Assembly: GCA_023399055.1 (NCBI GenBank)
Contig: JAEWQV010000017.1
Location: 186,001-250,000 of the forward strand
Origin: Bacillota bacterium
GTDB taxonomy: Bacteria; Bacillota; Clostridia; Lachnospirales; Lachnospiraceae
DNA length: 64,000 bases
Reading direction: 5' to 3'
Shown here: in pieces, positions 54,162 to 63,955 of the stretch
Layout of the letters: each line of letters begins with the position of its first letter
Position numbering within the stretch: position 1 is the stretch's first letter
Translations under genes and position numbers: made by a program
Notes under the pieces: model-generated
The model's database searches: none
The model's input: the letters and a program-made list of their open reading frames with translations, nothing else
What the model was told of the DNA's origin: nothing

Positions 54162-56996
54162 TTGACATATAAAAGATTAAGATACCTATTATCCATATTT
54201 CTTCTAATCGTTTTAGCATTGACATTTCATCATTTTGTTGCAAAAGCTAATACCGCTCCCACTGCTGTGCTTAGAATTCTTGCAACTAGTGATTTACATG
54301 GACAGGTAACCTCTTACGATTATGAAACAAATCTATCTCTACCCTATAGTGGTCTTAGTAAAGTTGCTACACTTGTTACTTCAAAAAGGAGTGAGGTTGG
54401 CTTAAACAATACCTTATTAGTTGACAATGGAGATTTTTTGTACGATTATACAACGAATTATTTTTATGAAAAGGAACGAAATAATGTCCAACCAATTTTA
54501 CAAGCAATGAAGTTAATGAAATATGATTATCTGACACTAGGTAATCATGAATTTGATTATCCTTGGGATTATTTAAAGAAACAACTTACCGACTCCGGTC
54601 TGTCTGACCGAATCGTTGTGAGCAATGTAATCTGGCATGACAGTGGTAAGACCGTTTTTGCACCTTCCGCAATTAAAGAGATGCAGCTGATTTCTTCTGA
54701 TGGCACTATTATACCTGTGAGAGTCGCAATTGTAGGTTCCTCCACCAATAGCATTTCTACCCGAAGAGGGGATTATGTGAATGAGATTGATGCTGCAAAT
54801 AATTACGCCAGCATTGTTGCAGAGGCAAATCGTCTTAAACAGGAAGAAAACGTTTCAATTGTCCTTGTACTTATTCATGGTGGGATTGGTTCCGAGAAGC
54901 TCTCCAGCACCAGCGATAATATAGGATATGCACTATCAAAGGTATCCTCCATTGATGCAATTGTTACCGGCCATTCACACGAAACTTTTCCAGCTGTGGA
55001 CAGTAAGTACAATGCCTATCAAAATGTAAATGCAAAACTGGGTTTGATGAATGGTAAGCCAGTGATAACACCTTCCAGCCATGCTAGAGCTCTGGGTATG
55101 ATTGACTTGCAGATTCAAAAGAACTCAGACGGAACAGTTTCTATTTCCTCTGCGAAGTCAACCGTGGAACTGGTTCCGAGTACCACTAAGCAAAATACAG
55201 GTATTACAGGTATGTTTAAAAGCTATGCTGACAAATTAAAGTCTGGATCTAATACCACTTCTTATCCAATTGCCAGCGGAATTAGCTATCATAATTACGA
55301 TACTGTAGTACAAGATAGCAATTTATATCAGTTATTTAATAACGCCAAGATTGCATATGGTATGGCATATATTTCGGAATATCTTCCCACCTATAAAAAT
55401 GTACCTATTATAGCTAGTACACGTAATTTACTGGATTCCGGTGAATTGTCTATTAGAATTAAGGATAGCTTTACTGCTGCAAAAGTTGCACAGCTTTTAT
55501 CCGAGTCTTCCGCCGCGAGACCTTCCGGTTATCTGCAGCTCTATGAGATTAACGGTAAATCCTTAAGAGAATGGTTGGAGTATAACGCCAGTATGTATGC
55601 CACTTCTGGAACCTTATTAAAGAATAACGTGCAGTCATATGTACTAAAAAACAAATCCGTATCCACCTTATTGCAGGAAAGTTATCTCTATAACTGGAAT
55701 GCACAATACATCTTTGATGGCTTCTCCTATCAAATTGATTTATCCGTACCTGCCCGCTATTCACAAAAAGGTACCTTGCAAAACTCGAAATACCAGCGTA
55801 TTAAGAATTTATCCTATAACGGAAAAACTATCACAGATACACAAAAATTTATTCTTGTTACTGATACTGGTATTCCAGCATTGTCCTTTTTACCTGTAGA
55901 AAGCGAAAGCAGTATCAAGCCTGTTAAAGATGATGTAACAGGTAAAACTGCTACTTTAAACTATATTAAAAGCTTAAGTAACTTTGGTAACATATCCTTA
56001 AAAGCAGATTTTAATTGGTCCTTAACAGCAAGTAAGAGCTATACCTTCCTCCTGGGGATAAACAAAAAAAATATTAGTAGCACAATTTCCTTCCCCTGGA
56101 AGACTGGACTAGCTGTAGAGACCATTTCTTATAACTTTTATAAAGGAATCCTACCAAAAAATACTCAGGGTATTAATATTGTTGTAACCCAAGGCAGAAG
56201 TGGTGGAACAAACGAGCCAGTCCCTGTTGTTATCTCTGCAACCTCTGCTTATGGAATTAAGCAAATGAAGTATTTGCCGGGAACCATCACAAAGACAACG
56301 GACTCCAAATGGAAAACAGCAACCACCATAAGTAACAATCGTTTTACTGTATCAAAAAATAGCACATATTCCATATTAGTGTCGGACTCAAATAGCAAAA
56401 GTGCTATTGCCTATATTAAAATTGACCGCTATAATAATAAAGTAATAGCAAGTCCAACCGCCGATAAACTTACAAATCGTAATACTGTATTTACAGGAAA
56501 ATCCATAGCAAATTCCACCGTCTACATAACCATCGGTAAAGATACCTATACGACAAAAGCCAAAAGCGATGGGACCTTTAAAATTGATATTAAGCCACCT
56601 GCTGCCTTTGCAACCATTAAGCTTTATGCAGAATATATTGGGTTGAAAAGTGCTACGGTAACCACTGCGGTGCGCAAGACCGGTCCCGATGCTGTTACAA
56701 TTAATTCATTATCAGTTGGTAGTACCCATATTACAGGTAACACAAGTCCTAATTGCATGGTTTATGCTTTGATTTGGAAGACTATCTATGTTGGAAGAAA
56801 TCAAACGCAAGCTTATAAAAACTCCGAGTTCTATAGCAAAGACTATATAATTGCAGAGACAGACATTTCGATTGATTCAGCAACTGGTACCTATGATATT
56901 CTAGTACCTGCCGTTAAGAGTAATATGAAGGTATTTGTATTCTCAATGGATCGTTTTGGTGTTACCAGCAAATCTACCATGTTTATGGTTCCATAA
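54162..56996 (+). CDS. Secreted 5'-nucleotidase/2',3'-cyclic phosphodiesterase
   Basis: A signal peptide (LLSIFLLIVLALTFHHFVAKA) precedes a calcineurin-like metallophosphatase domain: RILATSDLHGQV (D-x-H), VDNGDFLYDY (G-D-x), LTLGNHEFDYP (GNHE) and IVTGHSHETFP (GHxH), all metal ligands. A 5'-nucleotidase C-terminal domain (IASTRNLLDSGELSI, IKDSFTAAKVAQLL) follows near 415-600. The last 200 residues carry Ig-like domains (SPTADKLTNRNTVFTGK; TVYITIGKDTYTTKAKSDG). TTG start with GGAGGTGA. It salvages extracellular nucleotides. No LPXTG is seen. Confidence 0.9.
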   Translation: MTYKRLRYLLSIFLLIVLALTFHHFVAKANTAPTAVLRILATSDLHGQVTSYDYETNLSLPYSGLSKVATLVTSKRSEVGLNNTLLVDNGDFLYDYTTNYFYEKERNNVQPILQAMKLMKYDYLTLGNHEFDYPWDYLKKQLTDSGLSDRIVVSNVIWHDSGKTVFAPSAIKEMQLISSDGTIIPVRVAIVGSSTNSISTRRGDYVNEIDAANNYASIVAEANRLKQEENVSIVLVLIHGGIGSEKLSSTSDNIGYALSKVSSIDAIVTGHSHETFPAVDSKYNAYQNVNAKLGLMNGKPVITPSSHARALGMIDLQIQKNSDGTVSISSAKSTVELVPSTTKQNTGITGMFKSYADKLKSGSNTTSYPIASGISYHNYDTVVQDSNLYQLFNNAKIAYGMAYISEYLPTYKNVPIIASTRNLLDSGELSIRIKDSFTAAKVAQLLSESSAARPSGYLQLYEINGKSLREWLEYNASMYATSGTLLKNNVQSYVLKNKSVSTLLQESYLYNWNAQYIFDGFSYQIDLSVPARYSQKGTLQNSKYQRIKNLSYNGKTITDTQKFILVTDTGIPALSFLPVESESSIKPVKDDVTGKTATLNYIKSLSNFGNISLKADFNWSLTASKSYTFLLGINKKNISSTISFPWKTGLAVETISYNFYKGILPKNTQGINIVVTQGRSGGTNEPVPVVISATSAYGIKQMKYLPGTITKTTDSKWKTATTISNNRFTVSKNSTYSILVSDSNSKSAIAYIKIDRYNNKVIASPTADKLTNRNTVFTGKSIANSTVYITIGKDTYTTKAKSDGTFKIDIKPPAAFATIKLYAEYIGLKSATVTTAVRKTGPDAVTINSLSVGSTHITGNTSPNCMVYALIWKTIYVGRNQTQAYKNSEFYSKDYIIAETDISIDSATGTYDILVPAVKSNMKVFVFSMDRFGVTSKSTMFMVP

Positions 56997-57034
56997 AAAC
57001 AAATCCGCTTTTGTGCGGTAATGGAGGTTTTTCT

Positions 57035-58021
57035 ATGTATAATGCTAGTCCAGAACGTTATGAAACAATGAAATATAACCGCTGCGGTCATAGTGGTTTA
57101 AAGCTCCCCGCAGTATCGCTCGGCCTATGGCATAATTTTGGCACCAATGCAAGCTATGATAATATGACTGCCATGTGCCACACTGCCTTTGATTTAGGTA
57201 TTACCCATTTTGATCTTGCCAATAATTATGGCCCCGAACCTGGCAGCGCTGAAAGAAACTTTGGTCGAATTTTAAAGGATAGCCTTGGCAAATATAGAGA
57301 TGAGCTTGTGATTTCCACAAAAGCAGGCTATGATATGTGGACTGGTCCTTATGGTAACTTTGGTTCCAGAAAATATCTAATTGCAAGCTTAGATCAGAGC
57401 CTTTCACGTTTGGGCCTTGACTATGTTGATATCTATTATCATCACCGTCCAGATCCTGAAACTCCTTTGGAGGAAACCATGCTTGCACTGGATTCCATCG
57501 TTCGAAGCGGTAAAGCACTTTATGTTGGTATCTCCAATTATAACAAGGAGCAAACCAGAGCAGCAATGAAGATTCTAAGTGAATTAAAAACACCTTTTAT
57601 TATTAATCAAAGATGTTATTCCATGTTTAACCGTGATATTGAAGAGGATGGTTTAAAATCCTATGCAGCCAAAAATGGTATTGGAATTATTGCTTTCTCA
57701 CCTCTTGCGCAAGGTCTTTTAAGTGACCGTTATCTTGGCGGAATACCTACGGATAGTCGTATTCATACCGATGGACGCTTCTTAAAAGAAGGTCATATTA
57801 CGGAAGAGAAGCTACACAAAATACAAGCTTTAAATGCAATTGCCCAAAGCAGAGGTCAGTCTCTTGCACAGATGGCACTTTCTTGGGTGTTACGGGATGA
57901 GGAAGTTACCAGCGTTCTAATTGGTGCCTCAAAGCCAGAACAGATTATTCAAAATGCAGCCATTGTACATGCAGCAGCTTTTACAGAGCATGAGCTGGAA
58001 GCAATAGAAGCAATTTTATAA
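57035..58021 (+). CDS. Aldo/keto reductase (YghZ/Gpr-like)
   Basis: The NADPH-dependent carbonyl reductase has Asp-Tyr in FDLANNYGPEPGSAERNFG, catalytic Lys in ELVISTKAGYDMW and His in DYVDIYYHHRPDPETPLEE, then SRGQSLAQMALSWVLRDEEVTSVLIGASKPEQI. The YGPEPGSAE and YHHRPDP stretches match the L-glyceraldehyde-3-phosphate reductase group (YghZ). ATG 57035 has GGAGG seven bases upstream. It starts 38 bases after the nucleotidase gene. Confidence 0.92.
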   Translation: MYNASPERYETMKYNRCGHSGLKLPAVSLGLWHNFGTNASYDNMTAMCHTAFDLGITHFDLANNYGPEPGSAERNFGRILKDSLGKYRDELVISTKAGYDMWTGPYGNFGSRKYLIASLDQSLSRLGLDYVDIYYHHRPDPETPLEETMLALDSIVRSGKALYVGISNYNKEQTRAAMKILSELKTPFIINQRCYSMFNRDIEEDGLKSYAAKNGIGIIAFSPLAQGLLSDRYLGGIPTDSRIHTDGRFLKEGHITEEKLHKIQALNAIAQSRGQSLAQMALSWVLRDEEVTSVLIGASKPEQIIQNAAIVHAAAFTEHELEAIEAIL

Positions 58022-58028
58022 GTAGAAA

Positions 58029-58090
58029 AAACCAGTCTATAAGCTTACACTTCGGTTTAACCGCAGAGAGCTTTGGACTGGTTTCTTTCT
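58029..58090 (+). terminator. Terminator of the aldo/keto reductase gene
   Basis: AAACCAGTC (58029-58037) pairs with GACTGGTTT (58076-58084), followed by CTTTCT; loop contains CGGTTTAACCG. Confidence 0.6.
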
Positions 58091-58109
58091 ATCATAATTT
58101 TACTTAATA

Positions 58110-58862
58110 TTAATTATTGTTTTCTTGTTCTTGTACGTGAAGAAGTACTTGCGTTCCACAATTGGTACAGAACTTCATATCTGACTTAACTTTTGTTCCA
58201 CAGGAAGTACAGAAAGTATCTTTGATTTCTACTTGTTTCGCACCACATTTTCCACAAAAGACACTGCTCATAGGAATTAATTCACCGCAGGTGCTGCAAT
58301 TCTTTTGGCTAGGTATTCCACCGCCTGCAGGTATTACAGATTTTATCTTTGAGAAAAGTGTACTTTGATAAAGAATAATAAACATTCCAAGCGAGGTAAA
58401 TAGGGATAGATAATTAACAAGATTATTTATGTAATATCCAATACTAAATTTAACAAAATCTGCACCACTGAATTCTACGATTTCATTTACCTTGGTTTTA
58501 TACCTTCCTAGAATAATTACAGCAATCAAACTACCTCCAAAGATTAATAGCGAAGTCCATTTAATCTTCTTAAAGTTATGAAGAATAGTTAATAAAAAGA
58601 TTGCAATCGGTATTAATAAAAGCAGGATGCACCAAGCATTTCCATCTATCTTTTGTTCATAGATTTCAAACCCGAAGGTAGACTTTAGTCCATTAACAGC
58701 AACCTTCTCTCCTGAACAGGATACTGTGCAAAATGGGAGAAAGAAACAAAGTACTGAAATAAGTGAGAAAATTTTTAAAAGCAGTTTTCCTGATATACGT
58801 TTTGCAATCTTAACATCATTCTCTTCTGTAACTGAAAAATTGTTATCAATAAAATTTGGCAT
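58110..58862 (-). CDS. Four-helix membrane protein with two zinc ribbons
   Basis: Membrane helices lie at about 28-47, 80-98, 103-121 and 150-170; the C-terminus has CSTCGELIPMSSVFCGKCGAK and CTSCGTKVKSDMKFCTNCGTQ (two double-CxxC zinc ribbons). The first loop has CTVSCSGEKVAVNGLKSTFG. It resembles the zinc-ribbon proteins at 966-3581 in design, not in sequence. Function unknown. It lies just downstream of a decayed gene on the same strand. Confidence 0.7.
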   Translation of the reverse strand: MPNFIDNNFSVTEENDVKIAKRISGKLLLKIFSLISVLCFFLPFCTVSCSGEKVAVNGLKSTFGFEIYEQKIDGNAWCILLLLIPIAIFLLTILHNFKKIKWTSLLIFGGSLIAVIILGRYKTKVNEIVEFSGADFVKFSIGYYINNLVNYLSLFTSLGMFIILYQSTLFSKIKSVIPAGGGIPSQKNCSTCGELIPMSSVFCGKCGAKQVEIKDTFCTSCGTKVKSDMKFCTNCGTQVLLHVQEQENNN

Positions 58863-58898
58863 ATAGACCCCATCACTTTCTAATTTATTATTTTATTA

Positions 58899-59103
58899 TT
58901 AGTAGAAATTATTACCCATTACAGATATGTACCACTTTCCGTCCTGCTTAACCATTTGCATAGAATCGGTAATATAGCACTTTGTCAAAATCCATATCAT
59001 TATAACTTTTTTCAAACTTATGTAAGGTCTTCTCAGGTGTTGATTTTGTAATAGTATAGATAGCTACTACAAGTACTGATGCAAGTATAAAAAATGACTC
59101 CAT
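58899..59103 (-). pseudogene. Remnant of a small exported protein gene
   Basis: The ATG at 59103 begins MESFFILASVLVVAIYTITKS, continues KTLHKFEKSYNDMDFDKVLYY, and is interrupted; one frame over, ITDSMQMVKQDGKWYISVMGN runs to a stop at 58899. This is the start and end of a single protein (signal-anchor; C-terminal KQDGKWYISV is typical of small ligand-binding lipoprotein-like folds) with the middle deleted and the frame shifted near 58970. No intact copy is in the window. Confidence 0.6.
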
Positions 59104-59328
59104 ATTTAGAACAATATTTCGCCATAGTTCTCTCCTTTTTCGTATTTATTTACATTATAACACAATTGTATGATTATACAATATATGGATTATATTCCTG
59201 TTAATTACATAACAAGGTCACTTCAGCCAAAATCTATCTATCCTTTCTTGACTTTTTATAGGTTAATTTATATTATGGGTAATACGTGAAATAAACAGAG
59301 AATATACCGAGAGAAAGTTGACGAGAGA

Positions 59329-60480
59329 ATGAATTCTAGAAAGCAAAAGATAAAAAAATCCTTTTATGTATTAACAATTATAATCCTGCTACTTACCTTC
59401 ACTGGTTGTTCAAATACAACAATAACTACAGATAGCAATAGCAGTCCCAGGGGAGTAACTTCAGACTTACAGGTACATTTCATCGATGTAGGTCAAGGAG
59501 ATTGTACTCTAATCACCAGCGATGGGAAAGCAATGTTAATTGATGCTGGCAATAATGATAAAGGCACCTTAGTACAATCTTATCTGCAAAAGCAAGATAT
59601 ATCAACTTTAGATGTGGTCATCTGCACGCATGGGGATAGTGACCATAGCGGTGGCATCGATGTTATTCTAACAAAATTTGATTGTAAAACAGTCATTATG
59701 CCTGATACCGATAAGGTAATGAGTGATACCAAGACCTTTCGTGATGTGCTATCTGCTATGAAATCAAAAAGTTATAAGAATACACTTCCGGTTGTGGGTG
59801 ATACCTTTCCATTAGGAAACGCTACTGTAACAATTATTGCACCAAATTCCTATGATTATGGTGATAATCCAAATGACTACTCTGTCGGGATTCTGGTTCA
59901 AAATGGAGACAATCGATTTTTATTTACCGGGGATGCAGAAGAGGCAGCCGAAGCTGATATTCTTAATAATGGAATAGATATCTCTGCTGATGTATTTAAA
60001 GTTGCGCACCATGGTGCAAATACTGCAAATACAGATGCTTTCTTGGAAGCAATTAACCCAACTTATGCCGTAATTAGTTGTGGTGAAGGTAATACCTATG
60101 GTCACCCCAGGGCGGAGGTTTTAAATAAGTTAAGAGCAGCAGCTACAAAGGTTTTTCGGACCGATGAACAAGGAACCATTGTCGCAACTTCTGATGGAAC
60201 AGACATTACCTGGAATTGTTCCCCTTCTGATAGCTGGAAAGCAGGTGAACCCACTGGAAATTCTACTGGTAACAAAGCTGAAACAGAGAGTGGCAGTAAT
60301 TCCTCAACAGCAAATAATTCTTTAGACATAGAAGAATTCAAGGTTTATGTTACAGATTCCGGCAGTAAGTATCATTTGGCAGGCTGTACTTACTTATCCG
60401 AAAGTTCTAATGAACTTTTACTCAAAGAAGCAAAAAAAGAAGGTTATACGCCTTGTTCAAAATGTAATCCGCCAGATTAA
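59329..60480 (+). CDS. ComEC/Rec2-like MBL-fold lipoprotein
   Basis: A lipobox FTGC follows a hydrophobic signal. The metallo-beta-lactamase domain has HFIDVGQGDCTLI (the ComEC-type opening), CTHGDSDHSGGI (HxxxDH ligands), FLFTGDAEEAAEAD and VFKVAHHGANTAN. After a Ser/Asn linker (about 310-325) a C-terminal module VYVTDSGSKYHLAGCTYLSE...YTPCSKCNPP carries three Cys. The 383-residue length fits extracellular ComEC-type hydrolases, which are nuclease-like but not linked to ComEA here. The ATG at 59329 has only GAGAG upstream, a weak ribosome site. Confidence 0.85.
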   Translation: MNSRKQKIKKSFYVLTIIILLLTFTGCSNTTITTDSNSSPRGVTSDLQVHFIDVGQGDCTLITSDGKAMLIDAGNNDKGTLVQSYLQKQDISTLDVVICTHGDSDHSGGIDVILTKFDCKTVIMPDTDKVMSDTKTFRDVLSAMKSKSYKNTLPVVGDTFPLGNATVTIIAPNSYDYGDNPNDYSVGILVQNGDNRFLFTGDAEEAAEADILNNGIDISADVFKVAHHGANTANTDAFLEAINPTYAVISCGEGNTYGHPRAEVLNKLRAAATKVFRTDEQGTIVATSDGTDITWNCSPSDSWKAGEPTGNSTGNKAETESGSNSSTANNSLDIEEFKVYVTDSGSKYHLAGCTYLSESSNELLLKEAKKEGYTPCSKCNPPD

Positions 60481-60552
60481 CTAAACAAAATGATTTCAAA
60501 TAATTTTTTTTCCTTAATAAATGTTAGCTATTAATACATATTTACTACGGGA

Positions 60553-60578
60553 CAAAATACAATACTGATTGTATTTTG
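60553..60578. terminator. Convergent terminator
   Basis: CAAAATACAAT (60553-60563) and ATTGTATTTTG (60568-60578), a perfect 11-bp stem with a 4-base loop, flanked by GGG(A) and CCCC, between genes ending at 60480 and 60599. Confidence 0.75.
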
Positions 60579-60598
60579 CCCCATAATACTGCTATTTG

Positions 60599-61015
60599 TT
60601 ATTCTTCTGATGCTTGTCTTCTCATAATAATTGCCCTTGGCTTAAAACCAAGACTTTCCCAGAAGCCCTTCCCACGCTCATTCCAGCAAAGTACATCCAG
60701 ATCAATTTCTTCCGTACCAAGTTCTTTTAAGAGAGTATGAAAAGCTGTGGTTCCTCTTCCACCTCTGCGGTATGGTCGACAAATGAAGAAGTCCACCAGG
60801 TAATAAGGTTTTCTGCTCTTATTTACTAAAGCATATCCTACAATTTCTTCCTCAAAAAACAGATAGGCTTGACTTCCCATATCTATGCACTTCAATAATC
60901 TATCCTGGAATTCTTGTTCCGAAAGCTTTGTATCACTTGGTTCATCTTCAAATAATTGATGTGCCATGTCAGCAACTAATTTGTACTCCTCTTGGTTTGC
61001 TATACGTATGTTCAT
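60599..61015 (-). CDS. GNAT-family N-acetyltransferase
   Basis: The 138-residue protein has the GNAT acetyl-CoA-binding motif FICRPYRRGGRGTTAFHTLL (about 75-94), the beta-4 strand EEEIVGYALVNKS and the end FWESLGFKPRAIIM. AGGAGGTC precedes the ATG. The substrate cannot be inferred; it is alone on its transcript. Confidence 0.85.
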   Translation of the reverse strand: MNIRIANQEEYKLVADMAHQLFEDEPSDTKLSEQEFQDRLLKCIDMGSQAYLFFEEEIVGYALVNKSRKPYYLVDFFICRPYRRGGRGTTAFHTLLKELGTEEIDLDVLCWNERGKGFWESLGFKPRAIIMRRQASEE

Positions 61016-61206
61016 ACTTTGACCTCCTGCTGGTGATAATAATTCATGTATGTTTTTAATAACTTATTATACCTTTCTTTCTGATTAATTCAAGAAAAAT
61101 CAGCACATGCTAATAGTAATGTTAACCAAATCGTTATTCTTGAAAAGAGCTAACTATTTGAAATCTGAATTTCTCAAAATATAGTAATAAATAATAATAT
61201 TTTCCA

Positions 61207-61235
61207 TTGACATGCAACCATATGGTTGCTAATAT
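61207..61235 (+). promoter_or_regulatory. Promoter with embedded operator for the ArsR fusion
   Basis: TTGACA (61207-61212), a 17-base spacer that contains the palindrome GCAACCATATGGTTGC (61214-61229), and TAATAT (61230-61235). The start codon follows six bases later, at the expected transcription start. Confidence 0.8.
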
Positions 61236-61241
61236 TATTAC

Positions 61242-61994
61242 ATGGATAAAATATTTAATGCTTTAGGTGATAAGTCACGAAGATATCTTTTAGATTTATT
61301 GTATGAGAGAAATGGCCAATCTCTTACGGAATTAAGTTCAAAATTAGATATGTCTAGACAGGCTGTAACAAAGCATTTGAAAATTTTAGAAAGTGCTGAT
61401 TTAGTAGTCCCTGTTTGGAAGGGAAAAGAGAAGATACATTATCTTAATCCTGTCCCCCTAATGCAGATTTACTCTAGGTGGATCAGTAAATTTGATGAAA
61501 ATCGAATACTGGGTCTTTATGAATTAAAAAATGATTTGGAAAATCCTAAGGAGGTTAAAATGAACGGTTTTGTTTATCAAATAGTCATCGCAGCAAGTGC
61601 AGAAAAAGTATGGGAGTCACTTACTAAGCCTGAATTTACCGAAAAATTCTGGTTTGGGCGTAAAATAAATTCTGATTGGACCGTTGGTTCCACAGTGTCT
61701 GTTATCACACCAGATGGTAGTGCTGAAGTAACTGGAAAGGTATTAGAATATAATCCAAACCAGCGTCTTTCTTATACCTGGCAGACACCCGAGGAAACAG
61801 TCGAGCAGGCAACCACTGTTGTTTTTGAATTGCAGGAAATGGGGCCACTTGTTAAATTAACTATTCTACATGATATTGATGTAGGTGCTGCTAAATTCCA
61901 ACAGGCTGCAGCTGGCTGGACCTTTATCCTGAATGGACTTAAGACTTATCTGGAAACAGGTGCTCCAATGCCTGCTCTTCCTTGGGGTAAATAA
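61242..61994 (+). CDS. ArsR-type HTH fused to SRPBCC (AHSA1) domain
   Basis: Residues 1-95 are an ArsR winged helix (ALGDKSRRYLLDLLYERNGQ is split at LLDLL; LDMSRQAVTKHLKILESADL is the recognition helix). Residues 103-245 are an AHSA1/SRPBCC domain (VYQIVIAASAEKVWESLTKP, then FTEKFWFGRKINSDWTVGS). Such fusions are ligand-responsive autorepressors. No metal-binding Cys motif of ArsR is present, so the ligand is likely held by the SRPBCC cavity. No ribosome site stands before the ATG; the mRNA looks leaderless. Confidence 0.88.
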   Translation: MDKIFNALGDKSRRYLLDLLYERNGQSLTELSSKLDMSRQAVTKHLKILESADLVVPVWKGKEKIHYLNPVPLMQIYSRWISKFDENRILGLYELKNDLENPKEVKMNGFVYQIVIAASAEKVWESLTKPEFTEKFWFGRKINSDWTVGSTVSVITPDGSAEVTGKVLEYNPNQRLSYTWQTPEETVEQATTVVFELQEMGPLVKLTILHDIDVGAAKFQQAAAGWTFILNGLKTYLETGAPMPALPWGK

Positions 61995-62037
61995 TCGCCT
62001 AAAATCAAATAGTAACTTAAATATTTTGCAACTTAAA

Positions 62038-62074
62038 GGAAGAATGGCAGTTGTCTTAAACAGCTGTCATTCTT
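62038..62074. terminator. Convergent terminator
   Basis: AAGAATGGCAG and CTGTCATTCTT (with one G-T pair), followed by CTTTTA, between the genes ending at 61994 and 62234. Confidence 0.65.
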
Positions 62075-62233
62075 CTTTTAAGATTAAAGACACATTAATT
62101 TTTAATTTGGATTCTTCGGAATCCGTATTTTTTATAAAATCACAAAGGAGCTATTACTTAATTAACTATTATTGCTAGTTTTGTAACAGCCCCTTCCTAT
62201 TCCTATTATAACGGGTAACCGTACTATTCACTT

Positions 62234-63916
62234 CTAAATACCCAGTACTTCATATACATCTTTTAATGTTGCCTGTTCACAAGCCAGATTTGCCGTTTGC
62301 CTTGTTTCTTCATAGCGGGAATTTCGAATAATCGCCTTTACATTCCAGAGCTCAGAAGCTGACATGCTGAACTCATCCAGCCCCAGTCCTAATAAAAGCT
62401 TAGTTGCCTTTTCATCACTGGCAAATTCACCGCACATGCCTACTTTTATGTTATTTCTATGGCCTGCTTCAATGACTCTTTTAATACTTCTGATTACGGC
62501 TGGATGGAAAGAGTTATATAGACTAGAAATCTTCTTATTTCCACGGTCCACTGCTAAAAGATATTGTGTTAAGTCATTGGTGCCAATACTGATGAAGTCG
62601 ACTTCCTTGGCAAGGTCCTCAATTAGAATTATGGAGGCAGGTGTTTCCACCATTATTCCAACTTTAATATTCTCATTATAGGTAATTCCTTGCTCTGTTA
62701 ATTCTTTCTTACATTCCTCTAAAACTACCTTAGCATCACGTAACTCTTCCACAGAGATAATCATAGGAAACATAATCTTTGCAGCTCCAAAAGCACTGGC
62801 ACGTAATATTGCCCTTAGCTGTGCTTTGAAGATATCGTTAAGTTCTAAGGAGATACGGATTGCACGCCACCCAAGGAAAGGATTTTCTTCTTTTTCAAAT
62901 TCATAATACGGCAGTGATTTATCTCCGCCAATATCTAAAGTTCGAATTATAACTTCCTTACTGCAAAGCTGAACTGCTTCTTTATATACCTGAAACTGTT
63001 CTTCTTCCGTAGGAAAATGGGTATTATCCATATATAAGAATTCACTTCGGAATAATCCCACTCCATCCATTTGAAAGGTAAGAGCCTTTCTGATATCTCC
63101 CAGACCACCAACATTTACACACAGGTGAACTTCCCTGCCGTCCAACGTCACTGCTGGAAGCTGGTCTATTTGCTCCAGTTCTTCTTGTTGCTTTCTATAT
63201 TCTTCTTTTAATTGCTGGTATTTATGAAGTGTTTCATTATCCGGATTAATAATAATTTCACCCTTACCGGCATCCACTATTAAAATATCGTCGTTTTTTA
63301 CTCTAGGCAGTATGTCTTTTACTCCAACCAAAGCTGGAATACCAAGTCCTTTTGCCATAATTGATACATGGCTGGTAACTCCACCTTCCATTGTAACAAA
63401 CCCAAGAATGTACGATAAATTGAGTGCCGCTGTATCAGATGGAGTTAAATCCTTTGCAACTAATATCACTTCTTCTTTCATAGCTTCCAAGTGATTTTCC
63501 TGTACACCACTTAAGACTCGCATTAAACGATTTCTAATATCCTTTATGTCCGCTGCTCTCTCTCGCATATACTCATCGTCCATACTCTCAAAAATCATAA
63601 GGAATTCAGATATAACAGACTCAAGTGCGGCTTCCACAGTAATTTGTTCCTCACGAATCTTTGTAACAACGCCTTCCTGCAGCGTAATGTCTTTCACCAT
63701 TTCTAAATGAGCTTCAAAGATACTATTCGTATCTGCTAACTTCTCCAATTCGGCTACGGCAGTGGATACAGCACTTTCAAAACGCCCCAGTTCTTGCTGT
63801 GGATTAACTTCCTCTTTGGAATGGTTTGTTGTATTATATTCTGGTTGTTCCAATATAAAAGCTTTACCGATTACAATGCCCCTAGAAGCAGTTTTTTCAA
63901 CATGAATAGTAATCAT
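62234..63916 (-). CDS. ptsI: PTS Enzyme I (phosphoenolpyruvate-protein phosphotransferase)
   Basis: Transfers phosphate from PEP to HPr in the cytoplasm. The active-site His is 183 in GGVTSHVSIMAKGLGIPALVG. The PEP-binding TIM barrel has GVGLFRSEFLYMD, GWRAIRISL, IGTNDLTQYLLAVDRGN and the Cys loop VGMCGEFASDE. The 560-residue length is typical. GGAGGTTAA precedes the ATG at 63916. It lies 39 bases after the tail of ptsH in the conserved ptsH-ptsI order. Regulated with ptsH, presumably; no catabolite site was seen here. Confidence 0.96.
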   Translation of the reverse strand: MITIHVEKTASRGIVIGKAFILEQPEYNTTNHSKEEVNPQQELGRFESAVSTAVAELEKLADTNSIFEAHLEMVKDITLQEGVVTKIREEQITVEAALESVISEFLMIFESMDDEYMRERAADIKDIRNRLMRVLSGVQENHLEAMKEEVILVAKDLTPSDTAALNLSYILGFVTMEGGVTSHVSIMAKGLGIPALVGVKDILPRVKNDDILIVDAGKGEIIINPDNETLHKYQQLKEEYRKQQEELEQIDQLPAVTLDGREVHLCVNVGGLGDIRKALTFQMDGVGLFRSEFLYMDNTHFPTEEEQFQVYKEAVQLCSKEVIIRTLDIGGDKSLPYYEFEKEENPFLGWRAIRISLELNDIFKAQLRAILRASAFGAAKIMFPMIISVEELRDAKVVLEECKKELTEQGITYNENIKVGIMVETPASIILIEDLAKEVDFISIGTNDLTQYLLAVDRGNKKISSLYNSFHPAVIRSIKRVIEAGHRNNIKVGMCGEFASDEKATKLLLGLGLDEFSMSASELWNVKAIIRNSRYEETRQTANLACEQATLKDVYEVLGI

Positions 63917-63955
63917 ATTTAACCTCCATTATGGTGCTAAAGTTCTTTGACCTTA

